Shown piece by piece: positions 25,588 through 35,244 of a stretch of 64,000 nt of DNA; positions within the stretch are counted from its first letter, which is position 1; every line of letters begins with the position of its first letter. The DNA lies in the NCBI RefSeq assembly GCF_000190755.2, contig NZ_JH109152.1, forward strand, positions 1,652,167 through 1,716,166, given 5' to 3'. Made by a program: the position numbers and the translations under genes. The DNA comes from Methylobacter tundripaludum SV96. GTDB lineage: Bacteria > Pseudomonadota > Gammaproteobacteria > Methylococcales > Methylomonadaceae. The notes beneath the pieces were generated by a model that ran no database searches, was not told the origin of the DNA, and worked only from the letters and a program-made list of their open reading frames with translations.

Positions 25588-26415
25588 ATGAAAACAAACA
25601 AGATAGGTTTTATCGGCGGCGGCAATATGGCATCCAGCCTGATCAGCGGATTGATTGCCAGCGGCCATGTCCCGGAACAGATTTGGGTGTCGGATATTAG
25701 CCCGGACACGCTAACCGCCCTGAAAACACAGCTAAACGTGAACACGTCGGTAAACAATGACGACATCATTAATGCGGTCGATGTCGTGGTCCTCGCGGTC
25801 AAGCCGCAGACACTGAGTGCTGTGGCGCAAAGCATCGCCGCGCAGGTTCAGCAAAAAAAATCGCTGGTGGTATCGATCGCTGCCGGTATTAACCAGAACA
25901 GTTTGAGCCGCTGGCTGGGCGCGGATACCGCCATCGTGCGCTGCATGCCCAACACCCCGGCGCTGGTGTTGACCGGCGCTACCGCATTGCATGCCAACGA
26001 CAAGGTGACAGGCGAACAACGCGATCTGGCGGAAAATATTTTACGTTCGGTCGGCATTGCGTTGTGGGTTGAAGATGAAGCCGAGTTGGACGCGGTAACC
26101 GCCGTTTCCGGCAGCGGCCCCGCCTATTATTTCCTGCTGATGGAAGCCATGGAAAAAGCCGCGTTGGAACTGGGCTTAAGTCAAGAGACAGCCCGTTTGC
26201 TGGTGCAACAAACCGCATTGGGCGCAGCCAAAATAGCGCTGGAATCAGCCGAATCGCCGGAGCAGTTACGCAAACGCGTCACCTCGCCCGGCGGCACCAC
26301 GCAACGGGCCATAGAGACTTTTGAGCAAGGTGGCTTTACCGAACTGGTTTCAAAAGCGTTACACGCGGCACGAGACCGCTCTATTGAAATGTCTAAACAA
26401 ATGGAGAATTCATAA
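25588..26415 (+). CDS. proC: Pyrroline-5-carboxylate reductase
   Basis: This cytosolic enzyme reduces 1-pyrroline-5-carboxylate to proline with NAD(P)H, the last step of proline synthesis. The 275-residue product has the N-terminal Rossmann motif GFIGGGNMASSLI and the family signature near the C-terminus (the LRKRVTSPGGTT region). Length matches the family (about 270). It begins a proC-yggT-yggU operon: the stop codon and the next ATG share one base. The usual upstream neighbour yggS is not present here, where a divergent radical SAM gene lies instead. Confidence 0.95.
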   Translation: MKTNKIGFIGGGNMASSLISGLIASGHVPEQIWVSDISPDTLTALKTQLNVNTSVNNDDIINAVDVVVLAVKPQTLSAVAQSIAAQVQQKKSLVVSIAAGINQNSLSRWLGADTAIVRCMPNTPALVLTGATALHANDKVTGEQRDLAENILRSVGIALWVEDEAELDAVTAVSGSGPAYYFLLMEAMEKAALELGLSQETARLLVQQTALGAAKIALESAESPEQLRKRVTSPGGTTQRAIETFEQGGFTELVSKALHAARDRSIEMSKQMENS

Positions 26416-26990
26416 TGGATTCGAGCTACATGACCGACCCGGCTATTTTTGTAATCGATTCGCTGTTTTCGCTGTATATCCTGGCGGTGCTGCTGCGCTT
26501 TTTATTGCAATGGTGCGGCGCCGATTTTTACAATCCTATCTCCCAATTCCTGGTCAAGGCGACGCATCCGCCGTTAAAACTGCTGCGCCGCTTTGTGCCG
26601 TCTATCGGCAAGATCGATACGTCCTCGCTGGTGCTGGTATTCGCCCTGCAAACACTGGCCGATTTTTCCATATTGCTGCTGAAAGGCGTCGCGATCAGTA
26701 TCGGCGCATTGACCATTTTATCGCTGACCCAACTGGTGTCGCTGCTGATCAACATCTTCATCTATGCGGTATTTGCCAGAGCCATCCTCAGCTGGATGAA
26801 TCCCGGCTCGTTTAATGCCGCGTCGTCTATCTTGTACAGCCTGACCGAGCCTGTGCTCAACCTCTGCCGCAGATTCATTCCCGACTTGGGCGGCATAGAC
26901 TTGTCGCCGTTGGCCGCGTTAATGCTGTTGCAGCTGGCGAAAATGGTCATACTGCCGCCGTTGCATCAATTAGCCAGCTTGATCGGTTGA
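26415..26990 (+). CDS. yggT: YggT family inner-membrane protein
   Basis: The 191-residue hydrophobic protein contains two YGGT repeats, each with paired membrane helices. The motif around WCGADFYNPISQFLVKATHP marks the first, and ILSWMNPGSFNAASSILYSL with the following NLCRRFIPDLGGIDLSP marks the second. The family is linked to osmotic tolerance and membrane organisation in other bacteria, without a known biochemical activity. Start and stop overlap proC (1 bp) and yggU (4 bp), so the three are co-translated. Confidence 0.9.
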   Translation: MDSSYMTDPAIFVIDSLFSLYILAVLLRFLLQWCGADFYNPISQFLVKATHPPLKLLRRFVPSIGKIDTSSLVLVFALQTLADFSILLLKGVAISIGALTILSLTQLVSLLINIFIYAVFARAILSWMNPGSFNAASSILYSLTEPVLNLCRRFIPDLGGIDLSPLAALMLLQLAKMVILPPLHQLASLIG

Positions 26991-27289
26991 ACTGGTACCA
27001 TTGGGAACATGGAGTTTTAACCTTGAATCTCCATGTTCAGCCCAAAGCCAGCAAGGATGAATGGGCGGGGCTGCACGGCGAGCGCTTGAAGTTGAGAGTC
27101 AAAGCCGCGCCGGTCGACGGCAAAGCCAACCAGCACCTGATTGCATTCATAGCCGATGAGTTTGGCGTCAGCAAATCGGCCTGCAAGCTCATAACGGGCG
27201 AATCCGGGCGGGAAAAGCGTATCGCCATTAATTCGCCAAAGAAGCTCCCCTCCCTGCCGGATTCCCTGCACTTTGATATTTCTTTGTAA
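26987..27289 (+). CDS. yggU: YggU family protein (DUF167)
   Basis: The 100-residue small cytosolic protein shows the DUF167 pattern: LNLHVQPKASKDEW, then KLRVKAAPVDGKANQHLIAFIADEF, then KLITGESGREKRIAI. Structures of the family exist but its function is unknown. It overlaps yggT by 4 bp at the end of the operon and is followed by a family B repeat. Confidence 0.9.
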   Translation: MNWYHWEHGVLTLNLHVQPKASKDEWAGLHGERLKLRVKAAPVDGKANQHLIAFIADEFGVSKSACKLITGESGREKRIAINSPKKLPSLPDSLHFDISL

Positions 27290-27340
27290 CGGTTGCGTTT
27301 TGCATAAATACGAGAAGGTTCAAGACTAAAGAACGGCTTG

Positions 27341-27372
27341 TTTTTTCGCCTTGCGCCTTTTGCCCTTCGCCT
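27341..27372. repeat. Family B element fragment
   Basis: TTTTTTCGCC and the following TTGCGCCTTTTGCCCTTCGCC match the right arm of the longer family B copies at 37821-37888 and 41400-41478. It lies between yggU and the DUF4124 gene. The matching left arm is reduced to a trace. Confidence 0.55.
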
Positions 27373-27431
27373 ACTCTTCAGTATCTGCTATCTTTATAAT
27401 TTATTTTTCTTGAAAAAATCACACCTCAGCC

Positions 27432-28424
27432 ATGCAAGCACGCACTTTTTCAGTCAGTTTTTTTCTAGTTTGTTTCCTTTGTCTAAGCAGCCAGTCCGCA
27501 TTTGCCAAAAAGATGTACCGATGGGTCAATGAGAATGGAGAAACCATTTTCTCCGACCAAGTGCCGCCGGAACAGTCTCAATTGCGCAGGGAGTCGCTAA
27601 ACGAAAAAGGCCGGGTTGTTGAAGTCACCGAAAAGGAAAAAACCAAAGAACAGCAGGCTATCGATAACCGGCTGAACGCCCTGAAAAAAGCCCAGGAAAA
27701 AATCATCGCCCAGCAAGCGGCCAACGACAAAGTGCTGCTCAGTACTTTTCGTAATGTGACGGACATGGAAGCGAGCCTTTACGCAACCTTACAGTCTCTG
27801 GATGCCCAGCGGAATATGGCTCAAGGCAATTTAAAACGCGTGGAAGATCAACTGGCATCCCAACAAAAGAAAGCCGCAGAACTCGAACGAAACGGCAAAA
27901 AAGTGCCAAAAAACTTGCTGGACGAGATCAAGCAAACAGAAGAACAGATACAAGTCGCTTATGCCGAAATAAACAAGCAAATCGAAAAAAAGAATCGTGC
28001 CAAAGCCGAATTCGAAGCCAACATTGAACGCTTTAAATTCTTAACCCAGGAAAATACAGATCCATCGAAAGCGACTGACAAAACAGCACAAGCTAAAGTC
28101 GCCGATGAGATCGGCCTGTATGCCTGCGAAACCGATGCGCTATGCGTAAAGGCCTGGACTAACGCACATGACTTTATCAAAGCCAATGCCACGACACCGA
28201 TTGACACCGATACCGACAAATTGATTATGGGCCGCGCGCCCGCAAACGACAGCGACCTGAGCTTGTCGGTTTCAAAAATAGAGGATGAGAACAAAAAACA
28301 GCAGCTTTTTCTCGATATTCACTGCCGGGAATCATCGCTGGGCACTGAGCTTTGCGCCAGTCAGAAAGTACGTGATATAAGGTCGGCGTTCAGGCCGTTT
28401 ATTGAGGCTGCGATGGGTAAGTAA
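27432..28424 (+). CDS. Exported DUF4124 protein with long coiled coil
   Basis: The 330-residue protein starts with a cleavable signal peptide (about residues 1-25, ending in SAFA). The N-terminal DUF4124 module follows directly (KKMYRWVNENGETIFSDQVP). Residues about 55-210 are Lys/Glu/Gln-rich and predicted to be coiled coil. The C-terminal part contains four Cys (YACETDALCVKAW, and HCRESSLGTELC), which could form periplasmic disulfides. DUF4124 proteins are common in Gammaproteobacteria and lack a known role. A second in-frame region upstream has no good start. It appears monocistronic. Confidence 0.8.
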   Translation: MQARTFSVSFFLVCFLCLSSQSAFAKKMYRWVNENGETIFSDQVPPEQSQLRRESLNEKGRVVEVTEKEKTKEQQAIDNRLNALKKAQEKIIAQQAANDKVLLSTFRNVTDMEASLYATLQSLDAQRNMAQGNLKRVEDQLASQQKKAAELERNGKKVPKNLLDEIKQTEEQIQVAYAEINKQIEKKNRAKAEFEANIERFKFLTQENTDPSKATDKTAQAKVADEIGLYACETDALCVKAWTNAHDFIKANATTPIDTDTDKLIMGRAPANDSDLSLSVSKIEDENKKQQLFLDIHCRESSLGTELCASQKVRDIRSAFRPFIEAAMGK

Positions 28425-28460
28425 CGGGGTTGGCTGGTAAGTATGCTTTGCATACCATAG

Positions 28461-28501
28461 TCGCCGAGAAGGTACCTACTTGACTGGTACCTTCTCGGCG
28501 A
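28461..28501. repeat. Perfect 16-bp inverted repeat (hairpin)
   Basis: TCGCCGAGAAGGTACC (28461-28476) and its exact reverse complement (28486-28501) flank a 9-base loop. It sits 36 bp after the DUF4124 gene. There is no T-tract, so it is not a canonical intrinsic terminator, although a stem this strong could still stop transcription or protect mRNA ends. Confidence 0.8.
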
Positions 28502-28509
28502 TTAACGAT

Positions 28510-28814
28510 TAACAAAGTACTACTGGTAGTTGCAGACTCTATTAGCTAATGAAACATGTCTACATCAACAAACGATCAACAAAGTGCTACTGGTAGTTTC
28601 AGGTAATTGCAGACTCTATTAGCTAATGAAGCACTTCTACATCAACAAACCATCAACAAAGTGCTACTGGTAGTTTCAGGTGGTTGCAGACTCTATTAGC
28701 TAATGGAACACTTCTACATCAACAAACCATCAACAAAGTGCTACTGATAGTTTTCAGGTAGTTGCAGACTCTATTAGCTAATAAAAATCTTCTACCTCAA
28801 CAAAAACAAAACCA
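28510..28814. repeat. 77-bp tandem repeat, four units
   Basis: Units begin at 28510 (67 bp, lacking about 10 bp), 28577, 28654 and 28731, with a fixed 77-bp period, and the start of a fifth unit follows. Each unit contains CTACTGGTAG (an imperfect hairpin), the perfect palindrome ATTAGCTAAT, and CATCAACAAACCAT at its end. With the hairpin at 28461, this accounts for most of the 406-bp gene-free stretch 28425-28830. No ORF is seen there. Confidence 0.88.
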
Positions 28815-28830
28815 TCAACTAAATACTTCA

Positions 28831-30300
28831 TCAGCTCCAAGAAGGAATGTAACGCCTGTTTCGTACGCCAGCATCAGCATCGTGAGGTTTTATTAAACCC
28901 GAATCTATAGTCAGTGCAATGATTCTTGATGCCAAAGCCTTATTCTGGTTTTCAATGCCAAATCGCTCACGAACAGAAGCATTATTCATAGGCTTTCGTT
29001 CAACCCATTTCAGACAGCAATGCAGATAGCAAGCACGAACACGGTCTTCTTTACCCATATCATTTAATGGCTTATATGCAAAAAGAATGGAGCGCGTATG
29101 CTCATCCGTCACTTCAAATAACGGGGCAGGTAATTGATGACGCTCGGTTTGAAAAACGACTTTATCAATGCCGCTGCCCCGTTCTTCACACACTCCAACG
29201 CGTCGCATCATTGACGCTACTGATTCGTTGCGAGACTTGGGCGGACTATCTAAAAAGCGATTAGGAGCGACGAGGGGTATGCCAGGATTGGTTATTTCTA
29301 AACGATCAGAAAAAATCTCTACCATCGGCCCTGTTCCCCTGGCGAAAAAATCTTGATGAATAAGCGCATTAGCAACCAGCTCACGGACCGCTAGCTCAGG
29401 ATACATGGGCGACTCTTTTCTAAAAGCTTTAATCACTTCGTTTCGAGGCAATAAATCATTTATGAAACCTACAATTCTTTCAAAGCCGCAAGCATAGCCC
29501 TTTTTTTCCTCATGTTCACGAATAGTCTCAACGCGGTTGTTACCTTTGTAAACAATGACACGGACTGTCTTTCTTTTCAGTTTCTTAAAATCTGCCAACT
29601 GGTTAGCAAACAGAATTGCGGCTAAATTAGTAATATTCCAACCACCCGCATCACAAGGCGCAATTAAATCATCGTCTTTCAATCGGCTAATAATGCTCTG
29701 GCGATTTTCTGGCAACGCCAGTCCAAGTAAATCAAAATAAGCCGGATAATCCAGTATCTTTAGAACGTCTTCATCCGTAACACGCTCCAATGCCATTATT
29801 TCTTCAAAAGGGATTTCATCGAATATGCGCCAAAGAGCACGTTCTTTATCAGGGTAGTCTTTCAATTGCTTTTTATAGGAACCCACGCGAATAAATTCTT
29901 TTCCTTGAAATTGAACCGGATTATGTGCCGCTCTTGCAATTTCCAGAATAACCACTTGTTTTTCATCAATATCCAACGAATAGAAATGAAAGTGTAGTTT
30001 GGGACTAAGAAGCCTTAACAGCCAACTTTCAAGCTCTTCATTGCCTTTTTTCTCAGCAGAAAGACTAAAATTGGTTCCGACTATCGCATGCGTTGCATCA
30101 TCAACGCCCCATACCAAATAAGCGTTAGCCTTGCCGGATAAAGCAGCGGAATTACTTAAAGCAGAAATATATTCGCCAATTTGCTCTGGATCTGTATTGT
30201 TCTGTTTAAATTCAACACACTCGGTTTCATTAGGTAATGCAATAAATTCACGCAGTAGACCGTTTAAGTATTCAAACGTTCTGTTAATTGAGCTATTCAT
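28831..30300 (-). CDS. AlbA_2 (Schlafen-type) and HATPase_c_4 domain protein
   Basis: The 489-residue protein has an N-terminal AlbA_2/Schlafen-like domain (residues about 17-130: TECVEFKQNN, then AYLVWGVDDATHAIVGTNF). The C-terminal half resembles the HATPase_c_4/RecG-like region (RELVANALIHQDFF, then ITNPGIPLVAPN). Such proteins are usually annotated as putative transcriptional regulators or ATP-binding RecG-like proteins and are often accessory or defence-associated. Function is not established. The start has a clear Shine-Dalgarno (AGGAAGAA). The coding sequence is visibly more A+T-rich than its neighbours and lies between repeat-rich spacers, which suggests acquisition. Confidence 0.82.
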   Translation of the reverse strand: MNSSINRTFEYLNGLLREFIALPNETECVEFKQNNTDPEQIGEYISALSNSAALSGKANAYLVWGVDDATHAIVGTNFSLSAEKKGNEELESWLLRLLSPKLHFHFYSLDIDEKQVVILEIARAAHNPVQFQGKEFIRVGSYKKQLKDYPDKERALWRIFDEIPFEEIMALERVTDEDVLKILDYPAYFDLLGLALPENRQSIISRLKDDDLIAPCDAGGWNITNLAAILFANQLADFKKLKRKTVRVIVYKGNNRVETIREHEEKKGYACGFERIVGFINDLLPRNEVIKAFRKESPMYPELAVRELVANALIHQDFFARGTGPMVEIFSDRLEITNPGIPLVAPNRFLDSPPKSRNESVASMMRRVGVCEERGSGIDKVVFQTERHQLPAPLFEVTDEHTRSILFAYKPLNDMGKEDRVRACYLHCCLKWVERKPMNNASVRERFGIENQNKALASRIIALTIDSGLIKPHDADAGVRNRRYIPSWS

Positions 30301-30684
30301 AAATCCGTTCTTCCTAAAAAGGCCGAAGCTAAAATGGGTTATTTACAATTATATGGCAGATAAATAGGGTATAGGGGCCAATAAATCCCATATTAGGTAA
30401 GCCTCATAAGGGCTTGCTATATAATTGAAACTAAACCTCGGTAAGTTTAGCGACCTTCTTGTCGAGCATCGCACGGATCCACAATGCAATCCCCGAACAG
30501 AACGGGCAATCAGGGCCGTACGATGTACTGAGGCACGAAGCGCACCGCTCGCGATGGAATGATTGATATTGATGCGCTTCACTGCGTTCAGCACATCCCA
30601 CACTCCAGCATTAAAACACGAAGTTTTACTTTAGCTTTTCCTTCGTGTTCTTCGTGCCTTCGTGGTGAATAAAAACCTTAAAAA
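30301..30684. other. 384-bp gene-free spacer with repeat remnants
   Basis: No credible gene is seen. The part nearest the AlbA_2 gene holds its ribosome-binding site and A+T-rich upstream DNA. A small imperfect hairpin (CTAAAC ... GTTTAG) lies near 30434-30450. Around 30571-30600 is a sequence of the type that repeats in many bacterial genomes (GGATGTGCTGAACGCAGTGA on the minus strand). A degraded family A element ends the spacer. Confidence 0.5.
30616..30667. repeat. Family A hairpin, degraded copy
   Basis: The right arm (30641-30667) matches the perfect hairpin at 31607-31668 with two changes. The left arm is reduced to AACACGAAG (30616-30624), so only a short stem remains. It lies just past the argB stop codon. 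Confidence 0.7.
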
Positions 30685-31587
<903 letters not shown>

Positions 31588-31606
31588 TTACTTAAAAAAA
31601 GATTAT

Positions 31607-31668
31607 CACCACGAAGACACGAAGAGCACGAAGAAATAAAACTTCGTGCTCTTCGTGTCTTCGTGGTG
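31607..31668. repeat. Family A element: perfect 27-bp inverted repeat
   Basis: The arms at 31607-31633 and 31642-31668 are exact reverse complements, made of repeated CACGAAG heptads, around an 8-base A/T loop (31634-31641). The element lies 3' of pyrC' and 5' of argB. Related copies are at 24204-24303 and 30616-30667, each 3' of a minus-strand gene. Confidence 0.92.
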
Positions 31669-31706
31669 AATAAAAAATTGTTAATCACCTGAAGTTATGC
31701 TGGATT

Positions 31707-32981
31707 CTACAACCGGTGAATAATCCTGCCGGCCTGTAAGGTATGGGTTACCCGTCCTTTCAGGGTTTGCCCCCAGAACGGCGTGTTGACGCCCTGGCTT
31801 TTCCAGTTTTCCGAATTCACCTGCCACTCGCGTTCCGGGTCGAAAATACACACGTCGGCCGAAAAGCCCGGCGTTAACGCGCCGCTATTTAAGCGCAGCA
31901 CCCGCGCCGGATTAGCGCTTAAGCAGGCGATGCCCTGTTCCAGCGTGATGGCGTGTTGCGTGACCAGTTTGAGCATTAACGGCAACAGGGTTTCCAGCGA
32001 TGACATGCCCGGCTCGGTCTCCGGGAACGCACCCAGTTTGGCATCCAGGTCATGCGGCTGATGATCGGAACAGATGCTGTTCAGGGTGCTTCCGGCCAGG
32101 CCTTTTCTTAAATACTGTTTATCCGCCTCGGTACGTAATGGCGGCAATACATGATAGGCGCTGTCAAAAGGCGTCATGTCGTTTTCGGTCAGGTGCAGCT
32201 GATGAATGGCGACATCGGCGCTGACCTTCAAGCCGTATTTTTTGGCTTGGTGGATTTTAATCACCGAGCGCTTGCAGCTTAACTGGCCGAAATGCACGCG
32301 GCAACCGGTCAGCTCGGCCAATTCCAGACATTGCGCCAGGGCGATGGTTTCGGCGGCTTCCGGCGTGCTGGGCAAGCCGTAGCGGGTGGCGACTGCGCCT
32401 TCATGCGCGCAACCGTTATTACTCAGCCAAAAATCATTGGGTCGAAACATCAGCAATAAATCATGGCTGGCCGCATATTCCATGGCCCGTCTTAATATCA
32501 ACAGGTTTTTCACCGGCTGATTGGCATTACCGACGGCAATGCAGCCCGCCTGTTTAAGCGACAACATGGAACTCAGTTCCGCGCCGTCCAGTTTTTGGGT
32601 GAGCCCGCCGACTGCATAGATTTGCGGATAATCGGCTTTTTCCGCCAGCTCCTTGATCAGCTCGACAACGGCAGGCGTATCGATGACCGGTACGGTATCC
32701 GGTTGCAGGCACAGGGTGGTGATACCGGCTGCGGCTGCGGCAAGCACTTCGCTTTTAAAGGTCGCTTTGCGGCTGTGGCCCATGTCCCGCAGGCGGGTGC
32801 TTAAATCGATAAAACCGGGGCAAACGATTTGATTCTCGGCATCGATGACGGTATCCGGCTTGAAACCAACAGGTTCGTCAGTCACGGAAACAATCTTGCC
32901 GTCTGCGATATAAACGGAACCGATGCGATCTATGTTGTTTGCAGGGTCGATGATTCTCCCCTGATCTATGCGTAACATCAT
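31707..32981 (-). CDS. pyrC': Dihydroorotase-like, probably catalytically inactive subunit
   Basis: This 424-residue protein has the amidohydrolase/dihydroorotase fold, but the metal motif DxHxHxR of active type I enzymes reads DLSTRLR, so both His are lost. A later SDHQPH segment remains. This matches the inactive dihydroorotase homologues encoded beside pyrB in Pseudomonas, which hold aspartate transcarbamoylase in a dodecameric complex. I chose the ATG at 32981, which overlaps the pyrB stop (ATGATG); an ATG at 32978 is equally possible. A longer frame extending to 33185 only runs through pyrB. A true dihydroorotase is expected elsewhere in the genome. Confidence 0.88.
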   Translation of the reverse strand: MMLRIDQGRIIDPANNIDRIGSVYIADGKIVSVTDEPVGFKPDTVIDAENQIVCPGFIDLSTRLRDMGHSRKATFKSEVLAAAAAGITTLCLQPDTVPVIDTPAVVELIKELAEKADYPQIYAVGGLTQKLDGAELSSMLSLKQAGCIAVGNANQPVKNLLILRRAMEYAASHDLLLMFRPNDFWLSNNGCAHEGAVATRYGLPSTPEAAETIALAQCLELAELTGCRVHFGQLSCKRSVIKIHQAKKYGLKVSADVAIHQLHLTENDMTPFDSAYHVLPPLRTEADKQYLRKGLAGSTLNSICSDHQPHDLDAKLGAFPETEPGMSSLETLLPLMLKLVTQHAITLEQGIACLSANPARVLRLNSGALTPGFSADVCIFDPEREWQVNSENWKSQGVNTPFWGQTLKGRVTHTLQAGRIIHRL

Positions 32982-33943
32982 GCTGTCACTCCCTGCTTTT
33001 GCATCGCCATCGCCATGACCGCCATGCGCACGGCGATGCCGTTGCTGACTTGCTTGAGTATCACCGACTGCGGGCCGTCTGCGACTTTGGAATCGATTTC
33101 CACGCCACGGTTGATAGGGCCGGGATGCATGACGATGGCATCGGGTTTGGCGATTTTCAGTTTCTCTTCGGTGAGTCCGAAGCATTTGAAGTATTCGCTT
33201 TCGCTGGGCAATAATGCTGAAGTCATGCGTTCTTTCTGCAAGCGCAACATCATCACCACATCAATATCTTTCAGCCCTTCGGTCAAATTATGCGACACAG
33301 TCACGCCTAGACTTTCCACATGCGCAGGCAGCAAGGTTTTGGGCGCAATCACCCTGACTTCGGCCGCGCCCAAGGTATTTAAGGCCTGAATCTCCGAGCG
33401 CGCCACCCTGGAATGCAATATATCGCCGATAATGGCCACCCTGAGGCTGGAAAAATCCGGCTTGATCTGGCGTATGGTAAACATGTCCAGCATCGCCTGG
33501 GTCGGATGGGCGTGCTGTCCGTCTCCAGCGTTGATGACGCTGATATGCGGTGCGGTCTGTTGGGCGATAAAGTGCGCCGCGCCGCTGAGCGCATGACGCA
33601 CCACAAACATGTCGACAAACATGGACTCCAGGTTGCGTATGGTGTCGAGCAGGCTTTCGCCTTTTGAGGTTGCCGAGGTCGCGATATTCATGTTGATTAC
33701 GTCGGCGGACAGGCGCGTGGCGGCCAGTTCGAAGGTCGTGCGGGTGCGGGTGCTGTTTTCAAAAAACAGGTTGACGATGGTTTTGCCGCGCAACAGGGGC
33801 ACTTTTTTAACCTGGTGCTCGGACATACCGGCGAACGACTCGGCGGTATCGAGAATTTCCGTCAATAAGCTCTTGCTCAGGCCTTCAATGGTCAGGAAGT
33901 GTTTAAGTTTGCCTTCCGCATTTAATTGCAGGTTATCAGTCAT
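32978..33943 (-). CDS. pyrB: Aspartate carbamoyltransferase catalytic chain
   Basis: Condenses carbamoyl phosphate with L-aspartate, the committed step of pyrimidine synthesis. The 321-residue protein shows the carbamoyl-phosphate motif [13 protein letters not shown], then HPTQAMLDM and the [11 protein letters not shown] motif near the end. It lies between pyrR (3 bp away) and pyrC' (overlapping), the arrangement found in Pseudomonas-type Gammaproteobacteria that lack a PyrI regulatory chain. The N-terminal extension ahead of FLTIEGLS (about 15 residues) is typical for this class and has been linked to regulation there. Confidence 0.96.
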   Translation of the reverse strand: MTDNLQLNAEGKLKHFLTIEGLSKSLLTEILDTAESFAGMSEHQVKKVPLLRGKTIVNLFFENSTRTRTTFELAATRLSADVINMNIATSATSKGESLLDTIRNLESMFVDMFVVRHALSGAAHFIAQQTAPHISVINAGDGQHAHPTQAMLDMFTIRQIKPDFSSLRVAIIGDILHSRVARSEIQALNTLGAAEVRVIAPKTLLPAHVESLGVTVSHNLTEGLKDIDVVMMLRLQKERMTSALLPSESEYFKCFGLTEEKLKIAKPDAIVMHPGPINRGVEIDSKVADGPQSVILKQVSNGIAVRMAVMAMAMQKQGVTA

Positions 33944-33946
33944 TGC

Positions 33947-34453
33947 TTATGCCACCGCTTCAATAGTTTCCAGGTGAACGGCCAAAGGTTCCGGCCCGGT
34001 CAGCTTGATCCGCTGATCGGCATTTAAGGTGATCCTTGCGCCGACGCAATCAGGGTTAAGCGGGATTTGCCTGCCGTCGCGTTCTATCAACACCGCCAAA
34101 ACGATCTGGTTCGGCCTGCCGTAATCGAAAATTTCATTCATTGCCGCACGGATGGTTCTGCCGGTATAAAAAACATCATCGATTAGGATAATATCGCGGC
34201 CTTCAATGTGCGGCGGCAACTGGCTGGGCTTTACATTGGGATTGACGCCGATTTGCGAAAAGTCGTCCCGGTAAAATGAAATATCCAGCAGCCCCAACGG
34301 TTCGCTGATATTTAAACGCCGGTGCATTTGCTCGGCAATCCACACGCCGCCGGTACGGATGCCTATCATCAACGGATTAACCAGCTGCCGCTCGTCGATA
34401 ATGCGTTTTAGCTCGGCTTCCAGGTTATCTAATAATTCGGAGATTTTTAACAC
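33947..34453 (-). CDS. pyrR: PyrR bifunctional pyrimidine regulator / uracil phosphoribosyltransferase
   Basis: The 168-residue phosphoribosyltransferase fold contains the PRPP-binding motif ILIDDVFYTGRTIRAA. In Gram-positive bacteria PyrR binds pyr mRNA to control attenuation; in Gammaproteobacteria the role is less clear and it may mainly salvage uracil. No obvious PyrR binding or attenuator structure is visible upstream of this gene. It is 3 bp upstream of pyrB and likely co-translated. The gap upstream of its start, before ruvX, is filled by repeat elements. Confidence 0.92.
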   Translation of the reverse strand: MLKISELLDNLEAELKRIIDERQLVNPLMIGIRTGGVWIAEQMHRRLNISEPLGLLDISFYRDDFSQIGVNPNVKPSQLPPHIEGRDIILIDDVFYTGRTIRAAMNEIFDYGRPNQIVLAVLIERDGRQIPLNPDCVGARITLNADQRIKLTGPEPLAVHLETIEAVA

Positions 34454-34497
34454 TTAATGGTCCTTTTTTGTAACTACTCAGCGTTACCAAATCAAAT

Positions 34498-34640
34498 GGA
34501 ACGCAGATGACGCGGATGAATATGATGAACACAGATAATTATAAATATTCAGAAATTACTGAAGCCGGCGTTTAAGCATAAAGCTTTTTCAAACCAGAAA
34601 AATCTTATTGGATCATAATTATCAGCGTCATCAGCGTTCT
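34498..34640. repeat. Family C inverted repeat (copy 2, long form)
   Basis: Starts GGAACGCAGATGACGC and ends GCGTCATCAGCGTTCT. The outer 14 bp are near-perfect inverted repeats. It carries about 50 bp more central sequence than the copy at 25351-25440. It sits between ruvX and pyrR and abuts a 47-bp family G element. Confidence 0.78.
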
Positions 34641-34686
34641 CGGCAACTGCTCCTGCGTTGCTCTACCTCCTGCATCCATGCAATCG
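34640..34686. repeat. 47-bp family G element (copy 2)
   Basis: Begins TCGGCAACTGCTCCTGCGTT and ends CATCCATGCAATCG. It matches, over 47 bp, the reverse complement of the insertion at 24213-24259 and the copy at 50188-50234. It contains a small CTGCAT/ATGCAG-type hairpin. Confidence 0.82.
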
Positions 34687-34697
34687 TATTTTTCTAA

Positions 34698-35153
34698 CTA
34701 CCCTATATGGGCATGCTCATTCAGCCAGGTTTGCAAGATAAGCTGGGCGGCGAGTTGGTCTTGCACTTCCCAAAGCTTGCTTGCGCTGACGCTGACTTCA
34801 TCAAACAACAGTTGTTTGGCTTCGAATGTCGACAGGGTCTCATCCTGCTGAAAAACCGGTAGTTGATAACGCCCTTCCAGCTGTCTGCAAAATTTTAGCA
34901 TGCGGGGTGTTACCGGGTTGTCCGAACCGTCGGCCTGCTTCGAGATGCCGACCACCAGACCGGCCGGGCGCCATTCCTGTATCAGCTTGCCGATTATTTC
35001 CCAATTGGGGTTTTGATTAATCGAACGAATGGTTTGCAGCGGACTTGCGGTAGCGGTGGTGGTTTGACCGACGGCGGTGCCTATCTTTTTAGTGCCGAAA
35101 TCAAAACCTAAATAGGTATCGGCGTTAGTTTTGGCTAGTAAAGGGTCTTGCAT
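34698..35153 (-). CDS. ruvX: Putative pre-16S rRNA nuclease / Holliday-junction resolvase-like YqgF
   Basis: The 151-residue RNase H-fold protein has LGFDFGTKKIGTAVGQ (first Asp), then the LVVGISKQADGSDNPVT loop and FQQDETLST, and near the end a QDQLAAQLILQTWL helix. YqgF proteins mature the 5' end of 16S rRNA in E. coli. The DERLT motif of most homologues reads DETLS here. The gene fits its usual place between yqgE and the pyr genes. Confidence 0.9.
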   Translation of the reverse strand: MQDPLLAKTNADTYLGFDFGTKKIGTAVGQTTTATASPLQTIRSINQNPNWEIIGKLIQEWRPAGLVVGISKQADGSDNPVTPRMLKFCRQLEGRYQLPVFQQDETLSTFEAKQLLFDEVSVSASKLWEVQDQLAAQLILQTWLNEHAHIG

Positions 35154-35244
35154 GGTTTATATCGCCAGAGATGGTGTGCATGCCGCAAACCTGACGGGAG
35201 CAGGTGCGGTGTCTGGTTTGCGTTCAAACGAATCTAGCCTGAAA

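Noticed and set aside
28510-28814. CRISPR array
   Set aside because: The 77-bp units are contiguous with no variable spacers and there are no cas genes.
32982-33185. Extension of the dihydroorotase-like frame into pyrB
   Set aside because: The added residues are an out-of-frame reading of pyrB, and the ATG at 32981 overlaps the pyrB stop in the usual way.
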